Of a stretch of 64,000 nucleotides of DNA, positions 6,731-14,956 are shown piece after piece. This stretch comes from Nonomuraea jiangxiensis. Its GTDB lineage: Bacteria > Actinomycetota > Actinomycetes > Streptosporangiales > Streptosporangiaceae. Each line of letters opens with the position of its first letter. Position 1 is the stretch's first letter. The notes beneath the pieces are model-generated. The model ran no database searches. It was not told the origin of the DNA and was given only the letters and a program-made list of their open reading frames with translations. A program made the position numbers and the translations under genes. Location: NCBI RefSeq assembly GCF_900099965.1, contig NZ_FNDJ01000005.1, positions 310,001 to 374,000 of the forward strand, written 5' to 3'.

Positions 6731-8678
6731 CCCCACCCCCCACCCACCCCAGCACACCCCTCCCCCCGCCTCCCCCAACCCCGACGCCCCTCCCGTCCCC
6801 GGCCGCATCGCCTCCGGCACCGCCCCCGGATCAGGCACTCCTCCCTCCGGTGCCGCCCCCGGACCAGGCACACCCGCCCCCCGCACCACCTCCGTGTCAG
6901 GTACTCCCACCTCCGCGTCGGGCACTCCCGCCTCCGGCGCCACCTCTCCCTCCGACGGCCTCTCCAGCCCGGGCGGTCCCGCTTCTGGCGTCTCTCGCGG
7001 CGTCGGTGCTCTAGCCGCCGGCTCCCCTTCCAGCCTCGATACCCCCGTCTCCGACGCCGGTTCCGGTGTTGGCGGTGTCGCTCGCGGGGCCGGTGCCGGG
7101 GGGAGGCTGGGTGGGCTGGGGGTCAGTCCGGGCCGGGCGGCGGGGCCGGTGATGCGGATGGCCGGGCCGCCGGTGTTGCCGCCGCCCCGCCCGGTCGTGG
7201 ACGCCGCCGCCGAGGTAGCCGCCGTGGGCAAGGCGCTGGCGGCGGTGGCCGCCGACCTCGACCGGCGGGCCGCCGCCGCGTCAGGGGAGGCCAGCGAAAT
7301 CCTGGAGGCGCTGGCGATGATGGCCGGCGACCCCATGCTGCTGGAGGAGGCCGAGCAGCGGGCCGAGGCGGGCGCGGACGCGGCGCACGCTCTGGACGGG
7401 GCCTTCGCCGGGCACCGGGAGGCGCTGGCCGCGCTCGGCGGCTACCTCGCGGAGCGGGCCGCCGACCTGGACGACCTCAGGCACCGGGCGGTGGCGTACG
7501 CGCTCGACCTGCCCATGCCCGGCCTGCCCGACCCCGGCCACCCGTACGTGCTGGCCGCCGCCGACCTCTCCCCCGCCGACACCGCCGGGCTGGGCCCCGA
7601 CGTGCTCGCCCTGATCACCGAGCGGGGCGGGCCGACGAGCCACACCGCGATCCTGGCCAGGGGCCGGGGCCTGCCCGCGGTGGTGGCCTGCGCGGGCGTC
7701 ATGGACGTGCCCGACGGCACGGTCGTCGGGGTGGACGGTGGCACCGGCGAGATCACGATCGGCCTGACCGACGAGGAGGCGGCCGCGGTCGGGGAGGGCG
7801 ACCGCGCGGAGCGGGCCCGGCTTGCGGCGAGCGCCGGACCCGGCAGGACCGCCGACGGGCATCCGGTGAAGCTGCTGCTCAACATCGGCTCGGCCGGGGA
7901 CCTGCGGCCGGGCGCGGAAGGGGTCGGGCTGTTCAGGACGGAGTTCCTGTTCCTCGACCGTACGGGGGCGCCGTCGTTCGAGGAGCAGGTGGCCGCCTAT
8001 GCGGAGGTGTTCGAGCAGGCGGAGGAGGTGATCGTGCGCACTCTCGACGCGGGCACCGACAAGCCGCTGCCCTTCCTGGGCCTGCCGGAGGAGCAGAACC
8101 CGGCCCTGGGCGTACGCGGCCTGCGGGTGGACCGCCTGCTGCCCGAGGTGCTGGACACCCAGCTCGACGCGATCGCCGAGGCGGCCAGGGCGACCGGCAC
8201 GCAGGCGTGGGTGATGGCGCCCATGGTCACCACCCCGGCGGAGGCCGCCGGCTTCGCCCGCCGGGCCAGGGCCCGGGGCATCGCCAAGGTGGGAGCGATG
8301 GTCGAGGTCCCGGCCGCGGCGCTGCGGGCGGCGGCCCTGCTGCGGGAGATGGACTTCCTCAGCATCGGCACGAACGACCTGGCCCAGTACACGTTCGCCG
8401 CCGACCGCCAACACCCGGACCTGGCCGATCTGCTCGACCCCGGCCAGCCCGCGCTGCTCGCCCTGGTCGCCATGTGCGCGGAAGCGGGGCGGGCGGCGGG
8501 CAAGCCGGTCGGGGTGTGCGGCGAGGCGGCGGGTGACCCGCGGCTGGCGCCGCTGCTGGTGGGGCTGGGCGTGACGAGCCTGTCCATGGCCCCGGTGTCG
8601 GTCCCCGCCGTGCGGACGGCCCTGGCCGCCCGCACCCTGGCCGAATGCGCCGACGCAGCCCGATCCGCCCTGATCTGA
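6723..8678 (+). CDS. ptsI: PTS Enzyme I with long low-complexity N-terminal extension
   Basis: PEP-protein phosphotransferase that starts the PTS phosphate relay. The core begins around residue 130 with GLGVSPGRAAGPV. The active His307 lies in GGPTSHTAI (His189 in the classical enzyme), and the PEP-binding barrel follows with GLFRTEFLF, the FLSIGTNDLAQY segment and Cys599 in GVCGEAAGD. The core length is normal at about 520 residues. Ahead of it sits an unusual stretch of about 128 residues rich in Pro, Ser, Thr and Gly with recurring GTP(x)SG motifs. The only other in-frame start upstream of the core is a GTG at 6894, so at least about 75 extra residues are unavoidable. The ATG overlaps the HPr stop. 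This is the last gene of the operon. Confidence 0.93.
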   Translation: MPDPTPHPPQHTPPPASPNPDAPPVPGRIASGTAPGSGTPPSGAAPGPGTPAPRTTSVSGTPTSASGTPASGATSPSDGLSSPGGPASGVSRGVGALAAGSPSSLDTPVSDAGSGVGGVARGAGAGGRLGGLGVSPGRAAGPVMRMAGPPVLPPPRPVVDAAAEVAAVGKALAAVAADLDRRAAAASGEASEILEALAMMAGDPMLLEEAEQRAEAGADAAHALDGAFAGHREALAALGGYLAERAADLDDLRHRAVAYALDLPMPGLPDPGHPYVLAAADLSPADTAGLGPDVLALITERGGPTSHTAILARGRGLPAVVACAGVMDVPDGTVVGVDGGTGEITIGLTDEEAAAVGEGDRAERARLAASAGPGRTADGHPVKLLLNIGSAGDLRPGAEGVGLFRTEFLFLDRTGAPSFEEQVAAYAEVFEQAEEVIVRTLDAGTDKPLPFLGLPEEQNPALGVRGLRVDRLLPEVLDTQLDAIAEAARATGTQAWVMAPMVTTPAEAAGFARRARARGIAKVGAMVEVPAAALRAAALLREMDFLSIGTNDLAQYTFAADRQHPDLADLLDPGQPALLALVAMCAEAGRAAGKPVGVCGEAAGDPRLAPLLVGLGVTSLSMAPVSVPAVRTALAARTLAECADAARSALI

Positions 8679-8727
8679 GGCACGCGACTCTCCTCAATAC
8701 CGCCCCGGCCTGAGACACGCGAACGTC

Positions 8728-8930
8728 AGCGACGCCGCCTGGCTGAGGCGCACGAAGTCCGGCAACGCCGCCTGGCCTAAGGCACGCGAACTCCGGCAAC
8801 GCCGCCTGGCCTAAGGCACGCGAACTCCGGCAACGCCGCCTGGCCTAAGGCACGCGAACTCCGGCAACGCCGCCTGGCCTGAGGCACCGCGAACCCGGCG
8901 ACGCCACCCTGCCCGGGGGCGTCTCAGCTC
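8728..8930. repeat. 34-bp tandem repeat (minisatellite) between convergent genes
   Basis: Four nearly identical 34-base units begin at 8761, 8795, 8829 and 8863, each starting GGCAACGCCGCCTGGCC. Degenerate copies flank them from about 8697 and to about 8930. The units abut without spacers. The array fills most of the gap between the end of Enzyme I and the end of the aldo/keto reductase gene, which are convergent. No long hairpin is formed by a single unit. It is probably replication-slippage DNA and may contribute to transcription termination. Confidence 0.9.
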
Positions 8931-8955
8931 CGGTGCCACCTTGCCCTGGGGTGTG

Positions 8956-9993
8956 TCAGCTGCTGCGGCGGCGCAGGCTCGCGTCGGTCAGCTCCGGCGG
9001 CGCCCAGCCCGCGTCGGCCGGGTTGAGGGTGACGCCGGGCGGCACGATCTCGTCGATCCGGTCGAGCACGTCGTCCGTCAGGCGCACGTCGGCGGCGGTG
9101 AGCTGGCTCTCCAGGTGCTCCATGGTGCGCGGCCCGATGATGGCCGAGGTCACCGCCCGGTGCCTGATGGTGAAGGCCAGCGCCAGCTCGACCAGCGTGA
9201 TCCCGGCCTCCTCCGCCAGCACGGCGAGCCGCTCGGCCGCCGCCAGCTTGCGCTGGTTGACCTCCAGCGCCATGTCATAACGCTGCGGCAGCATCACGGA
9301 CCTGCGGGTCTGCGGCAGTTCGCGGCCCTCGCGGTAGCGCCCGGTCAGCCAGCCGCCCGCCAGCGGGCTCCACACGATGACGCCCATGCCGTACTTCTCG
9401 GCCACCGGCAGCACGTCGGCCTCGATGCCGCGCACGAGCAGCGAGTACGGCGGCTGCTCGCACACGAACCGCTCCAGCGAGCGCCGCTCCGCGGCCCACT
9501 GCGCCTCGACCACGCGGTGCGCGGGGAAGGTGGAGCTGCCGATGTAGCGGACCTTGCCCTGGCGGACGAGGTCGGTGAGCGCGCCGAGGGTCTCCTCGAT
9601 GTCGGTGCCGGGCTCGGGACGGTGGATCTGGTAAAGGTCGATCCAGTCGGTGCCGAGGCGGCGCAGGCTGTTCTCGACGGCCTGGAAGATCCAGCGGCGG
9701 GAGTTGCCCCGCTGGTTGGGGCCCTCGCCCATGACGCCGTGGCATTTGGTGGCCAGGACCACGTCGTCCCGCTTGCCGGACTTGGCCAGCGCCCGCCCGA
9801 CGAACTCCTCCGACTGACCCTGGGAGTAGACGTCGGCCGTGTCGATGAAGTTGATGCCGGAGTCGAGCGCCCGGTCGATGATCCGGGCCGACTCGTCGGG
9901 GTCGGACTCGCCCCACCCGCCGAACATCATCGCGCCGAGGCACAGTGGGCTGACCTTGAGACCGGTACGTCCGAGGTTGCGATATTCCGTCAT
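8956..9993 (-). CDS. Aldo/keto reductase
   Basis: A 345-residue NADPH-dependent aldo/keto reductase of the bacterial AKR11/12-like type. The catalytic tetrad is visible as DTADVYS (Asp and Tyr), ATKCHG (Lys) and YQIHRPEP (His), on a TIM barrel starting LGRTGLKVSPLCLGAMMFGG. Cofactor-binding residues lie in SAIIGPRTMEHL. Length is normal. The substrate is probably a sugar or small carbonyl compound, but nothing nearby fixes it. The gene is convergent with the PTS operon, and a short stretch resembling a broken oxidoreductase lies directly upstream. Confidence 0.92.
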   Translation of the reverse strand: MTEYRNLGRTGLKVSPLCLGAMMFGGWGESDPDESARIIDRALDSGINFIDTADVYSQGQSEEFVGRALAKSGKRDDVVLATKCHGVMGEGPNQRGNSRRWIFQAVENSLRRLGTDWIDLYQIHRPEPGTDIEETLGALTDLVRQGKVRYIGSSTFPAHRVVEAQWAAERRSLERFVCEQPPYSLLVRGIEADVLPVAEKYGMGVIVWSPLAGGWLTGRYREGRELPQTRRSVMLPQRYDMALEVNQRKLAAAERLAVLAEEAGITLVELALAFTIRHRAVTSAIIGPRTMEHLESQLTAADVRLTDDVLDRIDEIVPPGVTLNPADAGWAPPELTDASLRRRSS

Positions 9994-9997
9994 GTCC

Positions 9998-10117
9998 TCA
10001 CTCTGTCTTTAGAAGGCCGGCGATGGGCGTGCCGCCGGAGACGAGTTCCAGTGCCTTCCCGGCGGTCGCGGAGTCCGCGAGCACCGCGACGATGACCCCG
10101 ATGGCCGTGACGTCGGC
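9998..10117 (-). pseudogene. C-terminal remnant of an NmrA/SDR-like NAD(P)-binding protein
   Basis: About 39 residues, from ADVTAIGVIVAVLADSATAG to the stop at 9998, read like the last part of NAD(P)H-binding NmrA-type proteins, whose C-termini typically carry an alanine-rich helix, a TAGKxxELV segment and GxTPI. The rest of such a gene (about 170 residues) is absent. Upstream the frame runs into a 25-base tandem duplication and then over the start of the HAD gene. It is best seen as a decayed tail. The family assignment rests on recognition of a short segment. Confidence 0.4.
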
Positions 10118-10160
10118 GCCGTACGCGGGCTTGCGCGTCGGCGCCGTACGCGGGCTCGCG
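10111..10160. repeat. 25-bp tandem duplication
   Basis: Two adjacent 25-base units (10111-10135 and 10136-10160) differ at one position; each begins CGTCGGCGCCGTACGCGGGC. The duplication sits at the broken upstream edge of the oxidoreductase remnant. Confidence 0.85.
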
Positions 10161-10257
10161 TGCCAGGCCCGGCCGCCCCGGATCCCAGGCGCGGCGCGAT
10201 CGTCCCAGGTCCACCCGCCACCACGGGCCGCACATCCACCCATGGTGTCATGGACGC

Positions 10258-10950
10258 ATGAGCGACTATCCGCAAGCCCCCACCCCGGCATTCCTGTTCG
10301 ACCTGGACGGAACGCTGATCGACAGCGTCTACCAGCATGTCATCGCATGGCGGCAGGCATTGTCCGGTATAGGGATCGACCTGTCGGTATGGCGCATCCA
10401 CCGGCGTATCGGCATGAGCGGCGGGTTGTTCGTCAGCGCGTTGCTGCGCGAGACGGGGCTCGACCTGACGCGGGAGCAGATCGACGAGTTGCAGACCTCG
10501 CACGCGGAGGCATATGAGCAGCAGGCGCAGTCCGTCAGGCCGCTGCCGGGCGCCAACGAGTTGCTGTCCGAGCTGACCTCGCGCGGCGTGCCGTGGGCCA
10601 TCGCCACCAGTGGATACGCCCGTACGGCCAAGCTCGCCCTGGGCCTGCTGGGCCTGCCGGACGGCACTCCGATGGTCACCCGTGACCTGGTACGCCGGGC
10701 GAAGCCGGACCCCGACCTGTTCCTGGCCGGCGCGGCGCTGGTCGGGGTGGATCCCCGGCACTCCATGGTGGTGGGCGACAGCATCTGGGACCTGCTGGCC
10801 GCCCGCCGGGCGGGAGCGCTCGGCATCGGACTGCAGTCGGGAGGGTATGGCAGGGACGAACTCGAACGCGCGGGGGCATTCAGGGTCTACGCTGACCCGG
10901 CGGACATGCTGGACAGGCTGGACGAGCTCGGGGTGCGGCAGAGCGATTAA
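10258..10950 (+). CDS. HAD-superfamily phosphatase
   Basis: A 230-residue HAD hydrolase of the Gph/beta-phosphoglucomutase-like subfamily. Motif I is FLFDLDGTLID with the nucleophile Asp15 and Asp17, motif II is the serine in IATSGY, motif III the lysine in RRAKPDPDLF, and motif IV GDSIWD. A helical cap occupies residues 25-90. It should dephosphorylate a small phosphorylated metabolite in the cytosol. Its neighbour downstream is 6-phosphogluconate dehydrogenase, so a sugar phosphate is a reasonable guess. The ATG at 10258 fits the family length. Confidence 0.9.
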   Translation: MSDYPQAPTPAFLFDLDGTLIDSVYQHVIAWRQALSGIGIDLSVWRIHRRIGMSGGLFVSALLRETGLDLTREQIDELQTSHAEAYEQQAQSVRPLPGANELLSELTSRGVPWAIATSGYARTAKLALGLLGLPDGTPMVTRDLVRRAKPDPDLFLAGAALVGVDPRHSMVVGDSIWDLLAARRAGALGIGLQSGGYGRDELERAGAFRVYADPADMLDRLDELGVRQSD

Positions 10951-11013
10951 TCCAGGAATATCCCGCCGAACTACTTGGCTGGTTCATGCGTATTCCCCAC
11001 AGAGGAGCTGAAG

Positions 11014-12438
11014 ATGGATTTGGCAGACATCGGCGTCACCGGCCTGGCGACCATGGGGCGTAACCTGGCCCGCAACCTGGCCAGGCACGGATACGCGGTG
11101 GCCGTGCACAACCGCTCATATGCGCGGACGCAGCAACTCATGCAGGAATATGGCGGGGAGGGCACGTTCGTGCCGTCGGAGGAGATGGCCACCTTCGTCG
11201 CCTCGCTGAAGCGCCCACGGCGGGCGATCATCATGGTCAAGGCGGGCGCGGGCACCGACGCCGTGATCAACGAGCTCGCCGACCTGATGGAGCCGGGCGA
11301 CATGATCGTCGACGGCGGCAACGCGCACTTCGATGACACCCGGCGGCGCGAGGCCGCGCTGCGCGAGCGGGGCATCCACTTCGTCGGCACCGGCATCTCG
11401 GGCGGCGAGGAGGGCGCGCTGCTCGGGCCGAGCATCATGCCGGGCGGGTCGAAGGAGTCGTGGGAGGCGCTCGGGCCGATCCTGCAGGACATCGCGGCCA
11501 AGGTGGACGGGGTGCCGTGTTCGGTGCACGTCGGCCCCGACGGTGCCGGACATTTCGTGAAAATGGTCCACAACGGCATTGAGTACTCGGACATGCAGCT
11601 CATCGCCGAGTCCTACGACCTGCTGCGCCAGGCCCTCGGCGCCACCCCGGCCGAACTGGCCGAGATCTTCCGCGAGTGGAACCGCGGCGACCTGGACTCC
11701 TACCTGATCGAGATCACCGCCGAGGTGCTGGAGCAGGTCGACGCGGAGACGGGCAAGCCGTTCGTGGACGTGGTGGTGGACCAGGCCGAGCAGAAGGGCA
11801 CCGGCCGCTGGACCGTGCAGAGCGCGCTCGACCTGGGGGTCCCGGTGACGGGCATCGCGGAGGCCGTCTTCGCGCGGGCCCTGTCCGGCCACCCGGAGCA
11901 GCGCGCCGCCGCCGCGTCCCTGCAGGGCCCGTACGTGTCCGGGGACGGCGCCCGTGAGCTGGTGGACGACGTACGGCAGGCCCTGTACGCCTCCAAGATC
12001 GTCGCCTACGCCCAGGGCTTCGACCAGATGGCCGCCGCCTCGAAGGAGTACGGCTGGGACATCGAGCTCGGCGCGATGGCCACGATCTGGCGCGGAGGGT
12101 GCATCATCCGGGCCAAGTTCCTGGACCGCATCCGCTCCGCCTACGACGCCAACCCCGAGCTGCCGACGCTGCTGGCCGACCCGACCTTCGCCGACGTGCT
12201 GAACTCCGCGCAGGAGGCGTGGCGGCGGGTGGTGACCACGGCCGTGCGGATCGGCGTGCCCACGCCGGGCTTCTCCTCGGCGCTGGCCTACTACGACGGG
12301 CTGCGCCGCGATCGGCTGCCGGCGGCCCTGGTACAGGGGCTGCGGGACTTCTTCGGGGCGCACACGTACCAGCGGGTGGACAAGGAGGGCGCCTTCCACA
12401 CGGACTGGTCCGGCGACCGCACGGAACGCCCGGCGTAA
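11014..12438 (+). CDS. gnd: 6-phosphogluconate dehydrogenase, decarboxylating
   Basis: A 474-residue enzyme that converts 6-phosphogluconate to ribulose-5-phosphate and CO2 with NADP+ in the pentose phosphate pathway. The N-terminal Rossmann domain carries GVTGLATMGRNLARN, followed by IVDGGNAHFDDT and the catalytic KMVHNGIEYSDMQ. The C-terminal helical domain contains GTGRWTVQSALDLGVPV and IWRGGCIIRA. The start at 11014 is preceded by GAGGAGCTGAAG; an upstream ATG at 10987 would add a non-family extension. Length matches the long-form enzymes. It is probably monocistronic or cotranscribed with the HAD gene. Confidence 0.96.
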   Translation: MDLADIGVTGLATMGRNLARNLARHGYAVAVHNRSYARTQQLMQEYGGEGTFVPSEEMATFVASLKRPRRAIIMVKAGAGTDAVINELADLMEPGDMIVDGGNAHFDDTRRREAALRERGIHFVGTGISGGEEGALLGPSIMPGGSKESWEALGPILQDIAAKVDGVPCSVHVGPDGAGHFVKMVHNGIEYSDMQLIAESYDLLRQALGATPAELAEIFREWNRGDLDSYLIEITAEVLEQVDAETGKPFVDVVVDQAEQKGTGRWTVQSALDLGVPVTGIAEAVFARALSGHPEQRAAAASLQGPYVSGDGARELVDDVRQALYASKIVAYAQGFDQMAAASKEYGWDIELGAMATIWRGGCIIRAKFLDRIRSAYDANPELPTLLADPTFADVLNSAQEAWRRVVTTAVRIGVPTPGFSSALAYYDGLRRDRLPAALVQGLRDFFGAHTYQRVDKEGAFHTDWSGDRTERPA

Positions 12439-12458
12439 CCTCCGCCGCACGTCCCCAC

Positions 12459-12473
12459 GGCGCGGGCCGCGCC
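12459..12473 (+). terminator. Short GC hairpin after gnd
   Basis: GGCGCG and CGCGCC arms of six bases with a three-base loop lie 20 bases past the gnd stop. There is no U-tract, as is common in actinomycete terminators. The stem is weak and the assignment tentative. Confidence 0.35.
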
Positions 12474-12497
12474 GGAAGCGGCCCCGCGTCCCGCACA

Positions 12498-12570
12498 CCG
12501 CGGCCTCCGGCCGGCTCCGGCCCGCGTCCGGACGCCGCGGCCTCCGGCCGACCGCGGCCCGCGTCCGGAC
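12498..12570. repeat. Duplicated 36-bp GC-rich unit
   Basis: Two copies (12498-12533 and 12535-12570) share the ends CCGCGGCCTCCGGCCG and GCCCGCGTCCGGAC, with a few differences in the middle. They lie in the 284-base gap between gnd and the histidine kinase gene. Nothing else is recognised there beyond a Shine-Dalgarno for the kinase. Confidence 0.8.
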
Positions 12571-12722
12571 GTGCGGGCGGCCGCGGTTCGCGGGCCGGGA
12601 GGCCCGTGAGCGCGGATCGCACCCCATTTGACCAGGTCTTGGCGCCGCATTCGCCAACAATCGCCCGATCCCTTCACAGACGGCTACGGCCCATGTGCTG
12701 CACTGTGTGGAGGGATTGCACT

Positions 12723-14105
12723 ATGACTACCGGGCGCCGCAGTTCGATAACAATGCGTATCACCCTGTTCACAGGGGTGGTGGCGGCCCTGATGTCGGCG
12801 CTCCTGGCCGTCACCGTCATGATCGCGTTCCATCGGTACGCCACCGGATCCCTCATCGAGGAGGTCACGGCGGCCGGCGGCCGGGTGGCCAGCGAGGTGG
12901 AGCACCGCCGGCTGGAGATGCCGCTCGCCCAGCACCGGGACCGCAACATACAGGTCGTCGACCCGCGCGGGACGATCGTCGCCGCGACACCGCAGTTGCA
13001 GGGCAAGCCGGTGATGGCCCAGTTCAACTCCGACAGCAGGAACATCGCCACCTCGGCCGTGTGCGGCGGCGTCTTCCCCGCGGGTGAGTGCGACATCGTG
13101 GTGGCGCAGTCGGCGCACCGGGACGGCCAGGACTGGACGATCTACAGCGCCTCCCCCACGATCCCGCCGTACGTGGATCCGTGGCTGGCCACGACGGTGG
13201 GCGGCGCCGCGCTTGTGCTGGCCGTGGCCATCACCTACCTGGGCCGGCGGATCGTGGCCGCCTCCCTCCATCCGGTGAGCGACATCCGGGCGGAGCTGGA
13301 CAGGATCAACGAAACCTGCCCCGAGCGCCGGGTGCCGTTCCCGCCGAGCCAGGACGAGATCCACGACCTGGCCGACAGCGTCAACCGGACGCTGAGCCGC
13401 CTGCAGGCCGCGATGACGCAGCAGCGCCAGTTCACCTCGGACGCCTCCCACGAGCTCCGCAGCCCCATCGCCGCGATCCGCGCCGAGATCGAGGACGCGC
13501 TGCAGGCCCCCGAGGACACGAACCTGCCCCTGGTGTGCACGACCGTCCTGGCCAGCCTGGACCGGCTGGAGTCCATCGTGGACGACCTGCTGACCATCGC
13601 CAAGCTGGACGACGGCAGGCCGGGCGGGAAGGAGCCGATCGACCTGGCCGGGCTCGTGACCGAGGAATGCGAGCGGCGTCCCCGGCCGGACAAGCGGTTC
13701 GAGTACACCCTCGAACCCGGCGTCGTGGTGATCGGCGACCGGGCGCGGCTGACGCGCCTGCTCGCCAACCTGATCGACAACGCCGAGCGGCACGCCGCCA
13801 GCACCGTCAGCTTCCACGTGTGGCATGCGGCCAGCTCCAGGCGCGACGTGCACCGCTTCCCGAACGGGATCGCCCGGCTGGAGGTGATCGACAACGGGCC
13901 GGGCATCGATCCGGACAAGCGCGAGCTGGTCTTCCAGCGGTTCGCCCGGCTGGACACGGCCCGCGACAGGACCGCCGGGGGCACCGGCCTGGGCCTGCCG
14001 ATCGCCCGGCAGATCGCCGAGGCCCACCGGGGCAGCCTCCAGATCGAGGACCACCCGAGCGGCACCCGAGTCGTCCTCTGCCTGCCCGCCGCCGGCCCGA
14101 ACTAG
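12723..14105 (+). CDS. Sensor histidine kinase (orphan)
   Basis: A 460-residue membrane kinase. TM1 lies at about residues 12-35, an extracytoplasmic sensor region with two Cys at about 36-150, TM2 at about 155-178, then a HAMP domain. The HisKA motif FTSDASHELRSPIAAIR holds the phosphorylated His243, and the ATPase domain shows LLANLIDNAERHA (N box), VIDNGPGID (G1) and GGTGLGLPIA (G2). The start at 12723 has GGAGGG eight bases upstream; an ATG at 12693 is less likely. No response-regulator gene is adjacent: gnd lies upstream and a convergent thioesterase gene downstream. The partner must be encoded elsewhere. The signal sensed is unknown. Confidence 0.94.
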   Translation: MTTGRRSSITMRITLFTGVVAALMSALLAVTVMIAFHRYATGSLIEEVTAAGGRVASEVEHRRLEMPLAQHRDRNIQVVDPRGTIVAATPQLQGKPVMAQFNSDSRNIATSAVCGGVFPAGECDIVVAQSAHRDGQDWTIYSASPTIPPYVDPWLATTVGGAALVLAVAITYLGRRIVAASLHPVSDIRAELDRINETCPERRVPFPPSQDEIHDLADSVNRTLSRLQAAMTQQRQFTSDASHELRSPIAAIRAEIEDALQAPEDTNLPLVCTTVLASLDRLESIVDDLLTIAKLDDGRPGGKEPIDLAGLVTEECERRPRPDKRFEYTLEPGVVVIGDRARLTRLLANLIDNAERHAASTVSFHVWHAASSRRDVHRFPNGIARLEVIDNGPGIDPDKRELVFQRFARLDTARDRTAGGTGLGLPIARQIAEAHRGSLQIEDHPSGTRVVLCLPAAGPN

Positions 14106-14109
14106 CACC

Positions 14110-14137
14110 CGCCGAGCCCGTTCCCCCAGGCTCGGCG
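14110..14137. terminator. Terminator hairpin between convergent kinase and thioesterase genes
   Basis: Perfect nine-base arms CGCCGAGCC and GGCTCGGCG with a ten-base loop lie just after the kinase stop at 14105. The structure is symmetrical, so it can serve the thioesterase gene from the other strand too. Confidence 0.6.
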
Positions 14138-14161
14138 ACCGCCTCACCCTTCGGACCAGGC

Positions 14162-14956
14162 TCAGCGACCGCCGAGCGGCGCCGGGTTGGCCACGGCCGT
14201 CACCAGGCAGAACCCGAACGGACCCGTCGTGTCGTGCAGCGTGACCTGGCCCGTGGCCACTCCGGCGGCGCTGAGGTGGCCGGTGGCCTCGACGCCGACG
14301 AGGTCGTCCACCGGCAGCCGGGCGAGGGTCAGCGTGTAGTCGGCGTTGATGAAGTGCAGCCCGTCCGTCGCAGAGTTGCTGAGCGGGCTGGCGAAGTCGG
14401 CGGCCAGCGCCGCGCGCACGAACGGCGTCACCGGCTCCTCGTCCACCAGCGGGTACGACTCCCGCATCCACACCCGCCCCGGCCCCGGCTCTCCCCAGCC
14501 GGTCACCCGCCACAGGTCGAACGGCGGCGTCCACCCCCCGCCCCGCACCGGCGGCCCGTCCGGCGGCGGCTCGTCCCACGCGGGCGTGACGAGCGTCTGC
14601 GTGCCCTCGGGTTGCTCCCCCCGGCGCAGCAGCACGGCACTGGCCCGCCCGATCACCCCCTGGTCGGTGGAGATCGTCGCGTCGGCGACCCGGATCCGGC
14701 GGCCGTCCCTGACCAGGGTCGTCTCCACCGTGACGGGCAGCATCGGGCTGCTGCGGAACAGGTCGACGGTCAACCGGGCGAACTGCAGGTCCGGCCGGCC
14801 GTGACGCTGCTCGATGGCCCGCGCGGCCAGGCCGCCGAGCAGACGGCCGTGGAGCATGTCGGGGGACCAGGGACCGCGGGCGTGCGGCGCGGGGACGAGC
14901 TCGTCCCGCTTCAGGGTGAAGAAGGCTGACGACACAGAGTCAGATTCTAGAGCCAT
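14162..14956 (-). CDS. Acyl-CoA thioesterase-like protein (double hotdog)
   Basis: A 264-residue protein of the acyl-CoA thioesterase / thioesterase-superfamily type (4HBT_3-like). N-terminal residues contain the HGRLLGGLAARAIE helix and the strand FARLTVDLFRSSPM typical of the first hotdog, and the C-terminal half repeats the fold with FINADYTLTLARLP. It would hydrolyse acyl-CoA esters, but the acyl group is unknown. The ATG at 14956 was chosen because upstream sequence belongs to the regulator remnant; the start overlaps that remnant's end by ten bases. Confidence 0.8.
   Translation of the reverse strand: MALESDSVSSAFFTLKRDELVPAPHARGPWSPDMLHGRLLGGLAARAIEQRHGRPDLQFARLTVDLFRSSPMLPVTVETTLVRDGRRIRVADATISTDQGVIGRASAVLLRRGEQPEGTQTLVTPAWDEPPPDGPPVRGGGWTPPFDLWRVTGWGEPGPGRVWMRESYPLVDEEPVTPFVRAALAADFASPLSNSATDGLHFINADYTLTLARLPVDDLVGVEATGHLSAAGVATGQVTLHDTTGPFGFCLVTAVANPAPLGGR

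Noticed and set aside
8728..8930. CRISPR-like array
   Set aside because: Repeat units are directly adjacent with no spacers, and no cas genes are nearby.
9998..10291. Complete small gene of 97 codons
   Set aside because: The upstream half overlaps the HAD start and crosses a 25-bp duplication; only the C-terminal 39 residues resemble a family.
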